The notes under the pieces were generated by a model. It worked only from the letters and a program-made list of their open reading frames with translations, did no database searches and was not told where the DNA came from. Positions 8,747-17,642 of a stretch of DNA of 64,000 nt are shown here, one piece after another. Position numbers and translations under genes: made by a program. Each line of letters opens with the position of its first letter. The stretch's first letter is position 1. The stretch covers positions 496,001-560,000 of the forward strand of contig NZ_JACPYU010000003.1 in NCBI RefSeq assembly GCF_016195855.1. The letters are read 5' to 3'. The DNA comes from Aquabacterium sp. GTDB taxonomy: Bacteria; Pseudomonadota; Gammaproteobacteria; Burkholderiales; Burkholderiaceae_C.

Positions 8747-9667
8747 ATGAAGATGAAACACTGGATTGGCAACGGGCTGACTGCGCTGGCGGTCATGGGT
8801 GCCGCCGTGTCCATGGCCTGGGCCGACGACGCGCCCACCTTGTCCCAGCAGGAACAAGCCCACCGCGCCGCCGTCGAAGAGGCGGTCAAGACCATGCAGG
8901 CCGCCCAGATCAAGGGGCCGGCTGACATCAAGCTGCGTGACCAGGCTGTGCTCAAGCTGCCCGCGGGCTATGTCTGGGTGCCGGAGCCCGCCGCGGGCCA
9001 GTTCATGAAGGCCGTGGGCAACCGCCCCGACGAGCGCGAGCTGGGCCTCATCTTTCCTGAAGCGGAAAATCAGGACTGGATGGTCGTGGCCGAGTACGAG
9101 GCCGCCGGCTACATCAAGGACGACGACGCCAAGAACTGGAATGTGGACGACATGTTCAAGAGCCTCAAGGAAGGCACAGAGGCCGCCAACGAGGAGCGCC
9201 GCAAGAGTGGCTACCCCGAGCTGGACATCCTGGGCTGGGTAGAAAAGCCCACCTACACGGAGGCCTCGCACCGCCTGGTGTGGTCCATGTCGGCCCGCCA
9301 CAAGGGTGCGCCGGCCGATGCGCCTAGCAGCATCAACTACAACACCTACGCGCTGGGCCGCGAAGGCTACATCACGCTCAACCTGATCACGAACCTGCAA
9401 GCCATCCCGCAGGACAAGGGCCACGCCCAGACCCTGCTGGCCGCCTTGAACTTCAATGAAGGCAAGCGGTATGCAGACTTCAATCAGTCCACCGACAAGG
9501 TGGCCGAGTACGGCCTGGCCGCGCTGGTGGGCGGGCTGGCGGCCAAGAAGCTGGGCATGTTTGCCCTGGCCGCGGGTTTCTTCGCCAAGTTTGCCAAGGT
9601 GATCCTGCTGGCTGGTGCCGGTGTGGCCGCCGCCGTCGGCAAGTTCTTCAAGCGCGACAAGGCCTGA
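8747..9667 (+). CDS. DUF2167 family membrane protein
   Basis: A 306-residue exported protein of the DUF2167 family. It has a signal peptide ending near MAWADD, a large periplasmic region with family segments such as IKLRDQAVLKLPAGYVWVP and ELGLIFPE, and two C-terminal hydrophobic helices (LAALVGGLAAKKLG and VILLAGAGVAAAVG). A GGGGAAGGGAG ribosome-binding site precedes the ATG at 8747. It sits 21 bases before a site-2-protease-like gene, so the two form a likely operon. Function in the family is unknown. Confidence 0.85.
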   Translation: MKMKHWIGNGLTALAVMGAAVSMAWADDAPTLSQQEQAHRAAVEEAVKTMQAAQIKGPADIKLRDQAVLKLPAGYVWVPEPAAGQFMKAVGNRPDERELGLIFPEAENQDWMVVAEYEAAGYIKDDDAKNWNVDDMFKSLKEGTEAANEERRKSGYPELDILGWVEKPTYTEASHRLVWSMSARHKGAPADAPSSINYNTYALGREGYITLNLITNLQAIPQDKGHAQTLLAALNFNEGKRYADFNQSTDKVAEYGLAALVGGLAAKKLGMFALAAGFFAKFAKVILLAGAGVAAAVGKFFKRDKA

Positions 9668-9688
9668 TCCCCGAAGGCGGCTCACCCC

Positions 9689-10414
9689 ATGCTCAAGATC
9701 CTGTTTCTGCTGTTCAGTGGCCTGAAGTTCGGCAAGCTGCTCACCACGGGCGGCACCATGCTGATCTCGCTGGTCGTGTATGCCTTCATCTATGGCTGGA
9801 AGTACGCGGCCGGCTTCATCGCCCTGCTCTTCGTGCATGAGATGGGCCACTTCATCGCGGCCCGCCAGCGCGGCCTGAACGTGGGTGCGCCCACCTTCAT
9901 CCCCTTCCTGGGGGCCTGGATCGAGATGAAAGACATGCCGCACGACGCCGAGACCGAGGCCTATGTGGGCCTGGGCGGCCCGCTGCTGGGCACGCTGGGG
10001 GCGCTGGCCTGCTACTTCCTGGCGCGCGACATGGACCACAGCGGCAAATGGCTGCTGGCCGTGGCCTACGCGGGCTTCTTCCTCAATCTGTTCAACCTGA
10101 TCCCGCTGTCGCCGCTGGACGGTGGGCGCATCACGGCGGTACTGTCACCGCGCCTGTGGCTGCTGGGTGTGCCCGTGATGGGCTTTCTGCTGTGGCGCAA
10201 CCCGCTCAACCCGGTGCTGATCTTGATCGCCATCATGGCCATCCCGCAGGTGATGAAGGCCTGGCGTTTCAAAGCGGATGACCCGGCGCATGCGGGCTAC
10301 TACGTGGCCTCGGCCGAAACCCGCCTGACCTACGCCACGGCCTACATCGGCCTGCTGGCTTTTCTGGCGGTGATGACGCACGACGTGCACGAGATGCTGG
10401 CCCTGGTTCGATGA
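9689..10414 (+). CDS. Site-2 protease family (M50) membrane metallopeptidase
   Basis: A 241-residue multi-pass protein. The zinc motif HEMGH lies in a membrane helix ([17 protein letters not shown]) and the third ligand motif is SPLDGGR, the two hallmarks of M50 intramembrane proteases. About six hydrophobic helices are seen. No PDZ domain is present, unlike RseP. It follows the DUF2167 gene by 21 bases, so the neighbour could be a substrate or partner; this is inference. Confidence 0.88.
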   Translation: MLKILFLLFSGLKFGKLLTTGGTMLISLVVYAFIYGWKYAAGFIALLFVHEMGHFIAARQRGLNVGAPTFIPFLGAWIEMKDMPHDAETEAYVGLGGPLLGTLGALACYFLARDMDHSGKWLLAVAYAGFFLNLFNLIPLSPLDGGRITAVLSPRLWLLGVPVMGFLLWRNPLNPVLILIAIMAIPQVMKAWRFKADDPAHAGYYVASAETRLTYATAYIGLLAFLAVMTHDVHEMLALVR

Positions 10415-10435
10415 GGGTGGCTTGCAGCCAGCGCC

Positions 10436-11782
10436 TCAGTTGGTGGCGCTGATCGGCACCTCGAACCAGAAGAGGCTGCCGCTACCGGGCTGGCTGTCCA
10501 CGCCGATGCGGCCGTTCATCATGTCGACCAGGCGCTTGCAGATGGCCAGGCCCAGGCCGGAGCCACCGTACTGACGGATGGTGCTGTCGCTGGCCTTGTT
10601 GAAGGGCAGGAACAAGTGGCACAGGGCCTCGTCGGGGATGCCGATGCCCGAGTCCTGCACCTCGACGTGCAGGGCTTGCTGCCCATCGTCGCGCAGCAAG
10701 GCGCAACAGCGCACGGCCACCTCGCCTTGCGCCGTGAACTTGACCGCGTTGGCCAGCAGATTGAGCAGCACCTGCTTGACGCGCAGCGGGTCACCCACGG
10801 CTTCGATTTCGCCTTCGGGGAAGTCGCGCACCAGGGCAACGCCCTTTTGCTCGGCGATGGACGAGACCATGTCCACCGCTTCATGCGCCAGTTGCACGGC
10901 GTTGAAGCGCTGCTGATCCAGCTTTGTCGGCTGCGCTTCAAGGCGGGAGAAGTCCAGCACGTCGTTGATGATCTGCAGCAAGGTGTTGCCGCATCGGTCG
11001 ATCTGCTCGGTATACGTGCCTTGCTGCACATTGAGTTCCGTGCGCTTGAGCAAGGTCGTGAAACCCAGGATGCCGTTCAGCGGTGTGCGCACCTCGTGGC
11101 TGATCTGCGCGAACAGGCGGGTGCGGTCCAGACTGGATTGCTGCACGGCCTGCAGCATGGCCTCCAGTCTGACGGCACGCCGCTCCAGCGACAGGTTCTG
11201 GCTGTCGATCATGCGCTGGTTGGCGTCGATCTCTTCACCAAAGCGGTCGTAGGCGCGGCGCACCACCACACTCACCCCACCACCGATCAACAGGAAGCAG
11301 GCCTGCATGAGGAACATGGGGTTGTCTTCGTGCCGCATCAGCGGTGCCACCCAATGGACCTGCTGGTTCTGCCAGAGCAGCACGGCAGCGACCATGGCAA
11401 TGACCAACCAGATCAGGCCATCCACCACCCCCATGACGTGCGCCACGAACATGGGCCACCACACCAGCCACCACACGGCGGTACTGGCCGACAAGCCCAT
11501 CCACATCAAGGCCACCACCAGCCCGGCCAGGTTGCCCAGCAGCATGAGGTGGCTGCACCAGCGGATACGGGCCGGCGCCAGCCTGGACTTGAACAGTGGG
11601 TACAGCGCCAAGACCAGGGTGGCGGGCAAACCCAGCACAGCGGCGATGGCCCACTGCCCCATATACAAACCATAGGCCAGCGCGAACACGAAGTGCCCGG
11701 CCGCGGACACCAGAATCAATTCGCTGAAACGCCGGTATTTGACCCAGCCAGCGGCCCATTGCGCTGGAGGTGGTGATGCCAT
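10436..11782 (-). CDS. Membrane sensor histidine kinase, no receiver
   Basis: A 448-residue kinase. Residues ~20-175 contain about six hydrophobic helices, then a short linker and a HisKA domain with the phospho-acceptor His229 in [12 protein letters not shown], followed by HATPase_c with N box ([10 protein letters not shown]), G1 (DSGIGIP) and G2 (GGSGLGLAI). It is the third gene on the minus strand after the NCS1-kinase fusion and the LuxR-type regulator, 112 bases behind the latter, with an AGGAG site before its ATG. It probably feeds the same regulator, but that is inference from order only. Confidence 0.9.
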   Translation of the reverse strand: MASPPPAQWAAGWVKYRRFSELILVSAAGHFVFALAYGLYMGQWAIAAVLGLPATLVLALYPLFKSRLAPARIRWCSHLMLLGNLAGLVVALMWMGLSASTAVWWLVWWPMFVAHVMGVVDGLIWLVIAMVAAVLLWQNQQVHWVAPLMRHEDNPMFLMQACFLLIGGGVSVVVRRAYDRFGEEIDANQRMIDSQNLSLERRAVRLEAMLQAVQQSSLDRTRLFAQISHEVRTPLNGILGFTTLLKRTELNVQQGTYTEQIDRCGNTLLQIINDVLDFSRLEAQPTKLDQQRFNAVQLAHEAVDMVSSIAEQKGVALVRDFPEGEIEAVGDPLRVKQVLLNLLANAVKFTAQGEVAVRCCALLRDDGQQALHVEVQDSGIGIPDEALCHLFLPFNKASDSTIRQYGGSGLGLAICKRLVDMMNGRIGVDSQPGSGSLFWFEVPISATN

Positions 11783-11894
11783 GTACTACTCCTGTGGCCT
11801 CATCAACTGGTGTCTGCTGACACAAAGCGCAAGACTAACTCAAGCTGACGCCTTCTCTCCCTTTTGTCTGATGAGGGTTTGCGAGATAACAAGC

Positions 11895-12563
11895 TCATAC
11901 GGAGATGGCGCGCGTGGCCAGGGCCGCCGCGGCAGCGCGGGTTTCCACACCCAGCTTCTCGAAGATGTGCTCCAGGTGCTTGTTGACCGTGCGGTGGCTC
12001 ATGCCCAGGATGTCGGCAATGTCGCGGTTGGTCTTGCCCTTGGCCAGCCAGCCCAGCACCTCGGTTTCGCGCGGGGTCAAGGCCGCTTCGCTCAGGCGGC
12101 TGTGGTCGGGCACAAGGCCTGTGCGCAGGGCCTTGCCATGCTGCATGACATGAATGGCCTCACGCGCCGCACGCGCATTGCGCACATGCGTGGCCAGCCT
12201 GGCCAGCACCTCTTCGATGCGCACGGGCTTGACCACATAGTCCACGCCACCGGCCTCGAAGCCCGCCACCACATCCGACGTCTCGGACAGGCCCGTCATG
12301 AAGATCACGGGGATCGCCGACCAGGCCGCGTGGTTCTTGATGCGCTGGCAGGTCTCAAAGCCGGTGAGACCGGGCATGACGCCGTCCATGAGGATGGCAT
12401 CGGGCGTGACCACGTCCAGGCGTGCCAGGGCCTGCTGGCCATCGCGCGCAACGAGCACCGCGTAGCCTTCATCGGCCAGCGCGTCACACAACATGCGCAA
12501 GGTATCGGGCGCGTCGTCCACCACCAGGACCGTGCCCTGGCTTGGTTCAAGCTTGGGGTTCAT
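11895..12563 (-). CDS. LuxR/FixJ-type response regulator, likely amide-regulon activator
   Basis: A 222-residue two-component regulator. The receiver domain (residues ~11-130) has the acidic pair in VLVVDDAPD, phospho-acceptor Asp60 in ILMDGVMPG and the conserved Lys in VVKPVR. The C-terminal HTH_LuxR domain starts with LTPRETEVLGWLAKGKTNRDIA and ends GVETRAAA. The start at 12563 gives MNPKLEPSQG and overlaps the end of the NCS1-kinase gene by 17 bases, which points to translational coupling. It is the best candidate to bind the TACGT-N6-ACGTA repeats before urtA, urtC and amiE, since LuxR-type domains bind inverted repeats as dimers; direct evidence is lacking. Confidence 0.93.
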   Translation of the reverse strand: MNPKLEPSQGTVLVVDDAPDTLRMLCDALADEGYAVLVARDGQQALARLDVVTPDAILMDGVMPGLTGFETCQRIKNHAAWSAIPVIFMTGLSETSDVVAGFEAGGVDYVVKPVRIEEVLARLATHVRNARAAREAIHVMQHGKALRTGLVPDHSRLSEAALTPRETEVLGWLAKGKTNRDIADILGMSHRTVNKHLEHIFEKLGVETRAAAAALATRAISV

Positions 12564-15500
12564 CGAGTGTGTCCTCTGCAAGATAAGGGGCGAGATACGA
12601 AACCATGGCGTCCAGCTCGAACTGCTCCAGCAGCCCGCGCAGCGTGCGCCAATGGGTGAGTTGATCGGGTGCGGCGCGGGTCCATTCGTCCAGGGCATCG
12701 TGCAGGCCCTGGATATGGCCCTTGCGCGCCAGGCGGTCGAGCTCCCAGGCTGCATCGGCAGACACGGGCGAGGCGGGCTGTGCAAACAGGTCCAGCTGCG
12801 GCACGGCGTCTGGTGCGCTGTTCTCAGCGTTGTGCTCGGCGCCCGGCGAGGCCGGATGGGCCGTGACCCAGCTCAGGCCCAACTGGGCAGACAGCGTGTC
12901 CAGCAGCTCGGACTCCATCACCGGCTTGGCCACAAAGGCCTGGCACTGTGCGGCCGCGAGGTTCTCGGGCCGGTTCTCGAACACATTGGCCGAGACCATG
13001 ATGATGGGCACGTCCTTCAAACCCGCCTGCCGGATGGCACGGGCCGTGCGCCAGCCATCCATGTCGTCCATGGTGATGTCCAGCAGCACGGCATCAGGGC
13101 AGCGCTCTTTCACGCTCTCCAGCCCCTCCTGCCCGCTGGCCGCTTCTCGGATGTCAAAGCCCAGCGGCAAGAGCATGCCCGCCAGCATCTGGCGCTGGAT
13201 GGGCTGGTCGTCCACCACCAGCAGGGTCTTGCGTGGCCCCAGATAGCCCGTGACCGGGTGGTGCAGCAAGCGCGCCGCACGCACGCCAGACTCCAGCGCG
13301 CGCGCCTCCGGCGGCGCCGCGATCTCGCGCAGATAAAGGCGCACGCTGAAGGTGCTGCCCTGCCCCATCACGCTTTGCACGCTGAGCTCGCCGCCCATCA
13401 GCTCGGTCAGCAAGTGGGTGATGGTCAGGCCCAGGCCCGTGCCGGGCTCGCTGCTGCGTCGGCCACCACTGCCGCGCTCGAAGGGCAGGAAGATGCGTTC
13501 CAGATCCTGCGGCGCAATGCCAATGCCCGTGTCCAGCACCTCGAAGCGCAGCACCTCGCGACGCGCGTCCAGCAGCAGCGTGATGCGGCCCTTCTCCGTG
13601 AAGCGCACGGCGTTGCTCAAGAGGTTGAGCAGGATCTGGCGCAAGCGCTTGGCATCGGCCTGCACCCATGCGGGCACGCGCCCCTTGGTGTGCAACTTGA
13701 AGCCCAGGCCTTTGGCCTCGGCCTGTGGCTGCACCATGCTGACCACGTCATCCAGGAACTCGCGCAAGGGCACCGGAGCGGACTCTAGCCGCAAACGGCC
13801 TGCCTCGATGCGGGCCAGGTCCAGCAGGCCATCGATCAGGCCCATCAGGTGCTCGCCACTGCGCTGGATGGTGTTGAGCGCCGCGCGCTTCTTGCCCACC
13901 ACTGGCGCGTCCTTGAGCAGGATCTGCGCATAGCCCAGGATGCTGTTGAGCGGGGTACGCAGCTCGTGCGTCATGCCGGCCACATAACGCGTCTTGGCCT
14001 GGTTGGCCGCCTCGGCCAGCTCCTTGGCCTGCTGCAAGGCCGCATCGGTGCGGCGGTGGGCGTCGATCTCCAGTTGCAGCAACTGGTTGTGCCGGTTGGA
14101 GTCGTCCTGCGCCATGCGCCGGCTCTCGGAGGCCAGCACCACCCACCAGGCACAGACAGCCGCGGCCAGCAGCATGAGCGCATAGACCTTGATGAAGGGG
14201 CCGTCCAGCCCGCCGGGCACCAGGCTGCCGTCCACCAGGCTGGGCCGCACCACACCCTCCTGGTAATAGACCACACCCAGCACAAAGGCCAGCAGGGCCG
14301 CAATCGACAGGAAGACCACGAGGTAGTGGCCCACGCGGAAGTTGATGCGCCGCGACAGTTGCGTCGGCAGCACGGCCATCAGGCCATCAGAGACCTGCTC
14401 GGCCGCTCGCGAGCGGGTCTTGCAACGGTCGTGGCAGCGCGATTCCAGCGTGCAGCACAAGGAACAGATGGGTGCATCGTAGGCCGGGCAGGTGGCCATG
14501 TCCTCGGCCTCGAAGTGGTTCTCGCACACCGAGCAACGCACCAGCTGGCCGGGCTTCCAAGGCGTGTGCGGCGCGCGTGCCAGGTAGTAGCGCCCCTGCG
14601 TGGCCCAGGCCAGCAAGGGCGACACGAGCAGCGCAATGCCCAGCGCGATGAACGAGGACCAGGCCACCAGCGCCTCACCCAGCAAGCCCGCATGGGCCGA
14701 CACGGCCACCAGCGCCGCAGACAAGGTGGCGCCCAGGCCCACGGGGTTGAGGTCATACAGATGGGCGCGTTTGAACTCGATGCCTTTGGGTGACCAGCCC
14801 ATGGGCTTGTTGACCATCAGGTCGGCCACCAGCGCGCCCACCCAGGCGATGGCCACATTGCTGTAGAGGCCCAGCACGCGCTCCAGTGCGCTGAACACAC
14901 CCAGCGTCATCAGCAACACGGCGATCAGCACATTGAAGACCAGCCACACCACGCGCCCGGGGTGGCTGTGCGTGAGCCGCGCAAAGAAGTTGGACCAGGC
15001 CAGCGAGCCCGCATAGGCATTGGTCACATTGATCTTGACCTGCGACACGATCACGAACAGGACCGTGGCACCCAGCACCCATCCAGGTGAAGAGAACACC
15101 TCGCCAAAGCCGGCGAGGTACATCTGCGTGGGCTCGATGGCCTTGTCCACCGGCACCTCGTGCTGCAAGGCCAGAAAGGCCAGGAAAGCACCGGCCAGCA
15201 TCTTGAGCATGCCAGGCACCACCCAGCCTGGCCCGGCCACCAGCACGGCGGTCCACCAGCGCACGCGGTTCTCCTGGGTCTTTTCGGGCAGGAAGCGCAG
15301 GAAGTCCACCTGCTCGCCGATCTGCACGATCAAGGCAAAGGCCACGGTCGAGGCCAGGCCAAAGGCCGTCATGTCAAAACCGTTGTGCCCCGTGCTGCGC
15401 CCAGTCAGGCCCGTGAAGGCGACATAGGCCTCGGGGTTCTTGAAGGCCACGAACAGGAAGGGGCAGATCCACAGCGACAACCACACGGGCTGCGTCCACA

Positions 15501-16029
15501 TCTGCAAGCGCGAGATCAGCGTGACGCCGTGCGTGACCAGGGGAATGATCACCAGCGAGGACACCACATAACAAAGCGGCAAGGGCCAGCTGAACACCAT
15601 CTGGATGGCCAGCGCCATGATGGCCGCCTCCAGCGCAAAAAAAATGAAGGTGAAGCTGGCGTAGATCAGCGAGGTCAGTGTCGAGCCCAGGTAGCCAAAC
15701 CCTGCGCCGCGCGTGAGCAGGTCCATGTCCACGCCGTACTTGGCAGCGTAGTAGCTGATCGGCAGGCCGGTGAGAAAAGTGATCAGCCCCACCACCAGGA
15801 TGGCCCACAGGGCATTCGTGAAGCCGTAGTTCAGCGCAATGGCGCCGCCGATGGCCTCCAGCGCCAGGAAGGACACGGCGCCAAAGGCCGTATTGGCCAC
15901 ACGCAGCTCGCTCCACTTGCGGAAGGTGCGCGGCGTGTAGCGCAGGGCGTAGTCCTCCAGGGTTTCATTGGCCACCCAGGAGTTGTATTCACGGCGAATG
16001 CGAAAGATCTTTTGCCGGGCGACGGACAC
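12547..16029 (-). CDS. NCS1 transporter-histidine kinase-receiver fusion sensor
   Basis: An 1160-residue fusion. Residues ~20-480 form a purine/cytosine permease-like NCS1 transporter domain with about 12 helices. Residues ~499-536 hold a cluster of eight cysteines (CSVC, then C, CSLCC, C, C) that looks like a zinc-binding module. Two more helices follow (~572-590, ~613-634), then HisKA with His688 in GMTHELRTPLNS, HATPase_c (NLLSNAVRF, DTGIGIA, GTGLGL) and a receiver with Asp984 in LLDITM. I chose the GTG at 16029 because GGAG lies 7 bases upstream; the longer frame starts at a TTG next to the operator without a site. Transporter-kinase fusions such as CbrA set a precedent for sensing by a transporter fold. 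The adjacent Urt/Fmd genes suggest the signal is an amide, urea or a related nitrogen compound. Confidence 0.92.
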   Translation of the reverse strand: MSVARQKIFRIRREYNSWVANETLEDYALRYTPRTFRKWSELRVANTAFGAVSFLALEAIGGAIALNYGFTNALWAILVVGLITFLTGLPISYYAAKYGVDMDLLTRGAGFGYLGSTLTSLIYASFTFIFFALEAAIMALAIQMVFSWPLPLCYVVSSLVIIPLVTHGVTLISRLQMWTQPVWLSLWICPFLFVAFKNPEAYVAFTGLTGRSTGHNGFDMTAFGLASTVAFALIVQIGEQVDFLRFLPEKTQENRVRWWTAVLVAGPGWVVPGMLKMLAGAFLAFLALQHEVPVDKAIEPTQMYLAGFGEVFSSPGWVLGATVLFVIVSQVKINVTNAYAGSLAWSNFFARLTHSHPGRVVWLVFNVLIAVLLMTLGVFSALERVLGLYSNVAIAWVGALVADLMVNKPMGWSPKGIEFKRAHLYDLNPVGLGATLSAALVAVSAHAGLLGEALVAWSSFIALGIALLVSPLLAWATQGRYYLARAPHTPWKPGQLVRCSVCENHFEAEDMATCPAYDAPICSLCCTLESRCHDRCKTRSRAAEQVSDGLMAVLPTQLSRRINFRVGHYLVVFLSIAALLAFVLGVVYYQEGVVRPSLVDGSLVPGGLDGPFIKVYALMLLAAAVCAWWVVLASESRRMAQDDSNRHNQLLQLEIDAHRRTDAALQQAKELAEAANQAKTRYVAGMTHELRTPLNSILGYAQILLKDAPVVGKKRAALNTIQRSGEHLMGLIDGLLDLARIEAGRLRLESAPVPLREFLDDVVSMVQPQAEAKGLGFKLHTKGRVPAWVQADAKRLRQILLNLLSNAVRFTEKGRITLLLDARREVLRFEVLDTGIGIAPQDLERIFLPFERGSGGRRSSEPGTGLGLTITHLLTELMGGELSVQSVMGQGSTFSVRLYLREIAAPPEARALESGVRAARLLHHPVTGYLGPRKTLLVVDDQPIQRQMLAGMLLPLGFDIREAASGQEGLESVKERCPDAVLLDITMDDMDGWRTARAIRQAGLKDVPIIMVSANVFENRPENLAAAQCQAFVAKPVMESELLDTLSAQLGLSWVTAHPASPGAEHNAENSAPDAVPQLDLFAQPASPVSADAAWELDRLARKGHIQGLHDALDEWTRAAPDQLTHWRTLRGLLEQFELDAMVSYLAPYLAEDTLDEPQA

Positions 16030-16111
16030 GAACTGGCTCCGAATGACAGGACAGCCTGTGACCTTGCAAGAAGCGATCCATGCGCGTTGCACGAGGCCTG
16101 AGTACGCCAAC

Positions 16112-16127
16112 TACGTTAATTGACGTA
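16112..16127. promoter_or_regulatory. Inverted repeat operator A, shared with urtC and amiE
   Basis: TACGTTAATTGACGTA is an inverted repeat TACGT-N6-ACGTA in the divergent region between the NCS1-kinase gene and urtA. Its reverse complement, TACGTCAATTAACGTA, differs from the sites before urtC and amiE only in the centre. It ends 133 bases before the urtA start and 83 bases before the kinase start, so one site could serve both directions. Confidence 0.75.
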
Positions 16128-16156
16128 TTCATGGAAAACCCGCTCGTCCGTACTGT
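16128..16156 (+). promoter_or_regulatory. Candidate urtA promoter next to operator A
   Basis: TTCATG starts directly after the repeat and TACTGT lies 17 bases downstream. Neither is a strong hexamer, which fits an activator-dependent promoter. The same geometry is seen at the amiE site and, with a weaker -10, at the urtC site. Confidence 0.5.
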
Positions 16157-16260
16157 TGCACCCAAGGCCGCAACAAGCGGTGCCGGGTTCCCGCAGTATC
16201 CAAAGGACCTTGCACCAAAGCGCGGCATCGGCAACCCGTTTTTGTGCAAGGAGTCCTTTC

Positions 16261-17514
16261 ATGTCGAAGACCGAAAAAGATCTGTCCCTCAACCGCCGTC
16301 GCGTCCTGCAAGGCCTGGGTGCCGTCCCGCTGATGGGCGTCACCGGCCTGAGCTATGGTGCGCCACCGGCCACCTCGGTCGTCAACACGACCAAGCTGGC
16401 CGTGACCGATACCGAGGTCATCGTGGGTCAGCTGCATTCGGCCACCGGCACCATGGCCATTTCGGAAACCGGCTCGATCCAGGCCGAGCAACTGGCCATT
16501 GACCAGATCAACGCCATGGGCGGTGTGCTGGGCCGCAAGATCAAGGTGATCAAGGAAGACGGCGCATCCGACTGGCCGACGTTTGCCGAGAAGTCCAAGA
16601 AGCTGCTGGTCAACGACAAGGTGGCCTGCGTGTTCGGCTGCTGGACATCGGCCTCGCGCAAGGCCGTGCTGCCCATCTTCGAAAAGGAAAACGGCCTGCT
16701 GTACTACCCCACCTTCTATGAAGGCCTGGAGCAGTCCAAGAACGTGATCTACACCGGCCAGGAAGCCACGCAGCAGATCATCTGGGGCCTGGACTGGGGC
16801 GCCAAGGAGAAGAAAGCCAAGACTTTCTTCCTCGTGGGTTCGGACTACATCTGGCCGCGCACCTCGATGAAGATCGCCCGCAAGCACATTGAGAGTGTGG
16901 GCAAGCTGGGCAGCGTGGTGGGTGAAGAGTACTACCCGCTGGGCAACACCAACTTCAACTCCCTGATCAACAAGATCAAGGTGGCCAAACCCGACTGCAT
17001 CTTCGCCGCCGTGGTGGGGGGCTCCAACGTGGCGTTCTACAAGCAGCTCAAGGCAGCGGGCATCACCGGCGCCAAGCAGTTCCTGCTGACCCTGTCCGTG
17101 ACCGAGGACGAAATGCTGGGCGTGGGCGGCGAGAACTTCGCCGGCTTCTACTCGTCGATGAAGTACTTCCAGTCCCTGCCCAACGACAACAACAAGAAGT
17201 TCGTTGAAGCCTTCAAGAAGGCTTATGGGCCCAAGTCGGTGATCGGCGACGTGACGCAGGCCGGCTACCTGGGCCCCTGGTTGTGGAAGGCCGCGGTCGA
17301 GAAGGCCGGCAGCTTCGATGTGGACAAGGTCGTGGCGGCCTCACCGGGCATCGAGCTCAAGACCGCGCCCGAGGGCTACGTGAAGCTGCACGACAACCAC
17401 CACTTGTGGAGCCGGGCACGCATTGCACAGGGGCAGCCAGACGGGACGTTCAAGGTCGTGGCCGAGTCCAAGGACTTGATCGAACCCAACCCCTTCCCTA
17501 AAGGCTATCAATAA
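16261..17514 (+). CDS. urtA: UrtA/FmdD-type amide or urea ABC transporter binding protein
   Basis: A 417-residue periplasmic binding protein of the type 1 (Leu/Ile/Val-like) fold. It has a twin-arginine style leader ([16 protein letters not shown]). Family segments include VGQLHSATGTMAISETG, EDGASDWPTFAEKSKKLL and FGCWTSASRKAVLPIFEK, all typical of UrtA and of FmdD, the short-chain amide binder of methylotrophs. The start at 16261 has an AAGGAG site upstream. Because formamidase fmdA and fmdB end this gene run and no urease is in the window, formamide or other short amides are as likely as urea as ligand. Confidence 0.92.
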   Translation: MSKTEKDLSLNRRRVLQGLGAVPLMGVTGLSYGAPPATSVVNTTKLAVTDTEVIVGQLHSATGTMAISETGSIQAEQLAIDQINAMGGVLGRKIKVIKEDGASDWPTFAEKSKKLLVNDKVACVFGCWTSASRKAVLPIFEKENGLLYYPTFYEGLEQSKNVIYTGQEATQQIIWGLDWGAKEKKAKTFFLVGSDYIWPRTSMKIARKHIESVGKLGSVVGEEYYPLGNTNFNSLINKIKVAKPDCIFAAVVGGSNVAFYKQLKAAGITGAKQFLLTLSVTEDEMLGVGGENFAGFYSSMKYFQSLPNDNNKKFVEAFKKAYGPKSVIGDVTQAGYLGPWLWKAAVEKAGSFDVDKVVAASPGIELKTAPEGYVKLHDNHHLWSRARIAQGQPDGTFKVVAESKDLIEPNPFPKGYQ

Positions 17515-17569
17515 ACGCCACCCAAGGCGAAGCCAGTCACGTAGTCGCACAACCCAATCCAGCAAACAC

Positions 17570-17637
17570 CGCGGAGCCGGCTTTGCCGGTCCGCTGGTGG
17601 TGCCCCCTTGAGGGGGCGGCCGGAGGCCGTAGGGGGA
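17570..17637. repeat. GC-rich intergenic hairpin repeat between urtA and urtB
   Basis: Two adjacent palindromes fill the gap: GCGGAGCCGGC-TTT-GCCGGTCCGC (17571-17594) and CCCCCTTGAGGGGG (17603-17616), followed by a GGCCGGAGGCC stem. The pattern matches REP-like elements dispersed in Comamonadaceae and related Burkholderiales. In the transcript it would form stable stems that could lower urtB expression relative to urtA or protect the urtA message. Confidence 0.65.
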
Positions 17638-17642
17638 GAGTT

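Noticed and set aside
11783-11894. Promoter between the response regulator and the second kinase
   Set aside because: No convincing -35/-10 pair; only the AGGAG site before the kinase is clear, so cotranscription is equally likely.
16030-16110. N-terminal extension of the NCS1-kinase fusion from a TTG at 16110
   Set aside because: No ribosome-binding site and it starts next to the operator; the GTG at 16029 has GGAG at seven bases.
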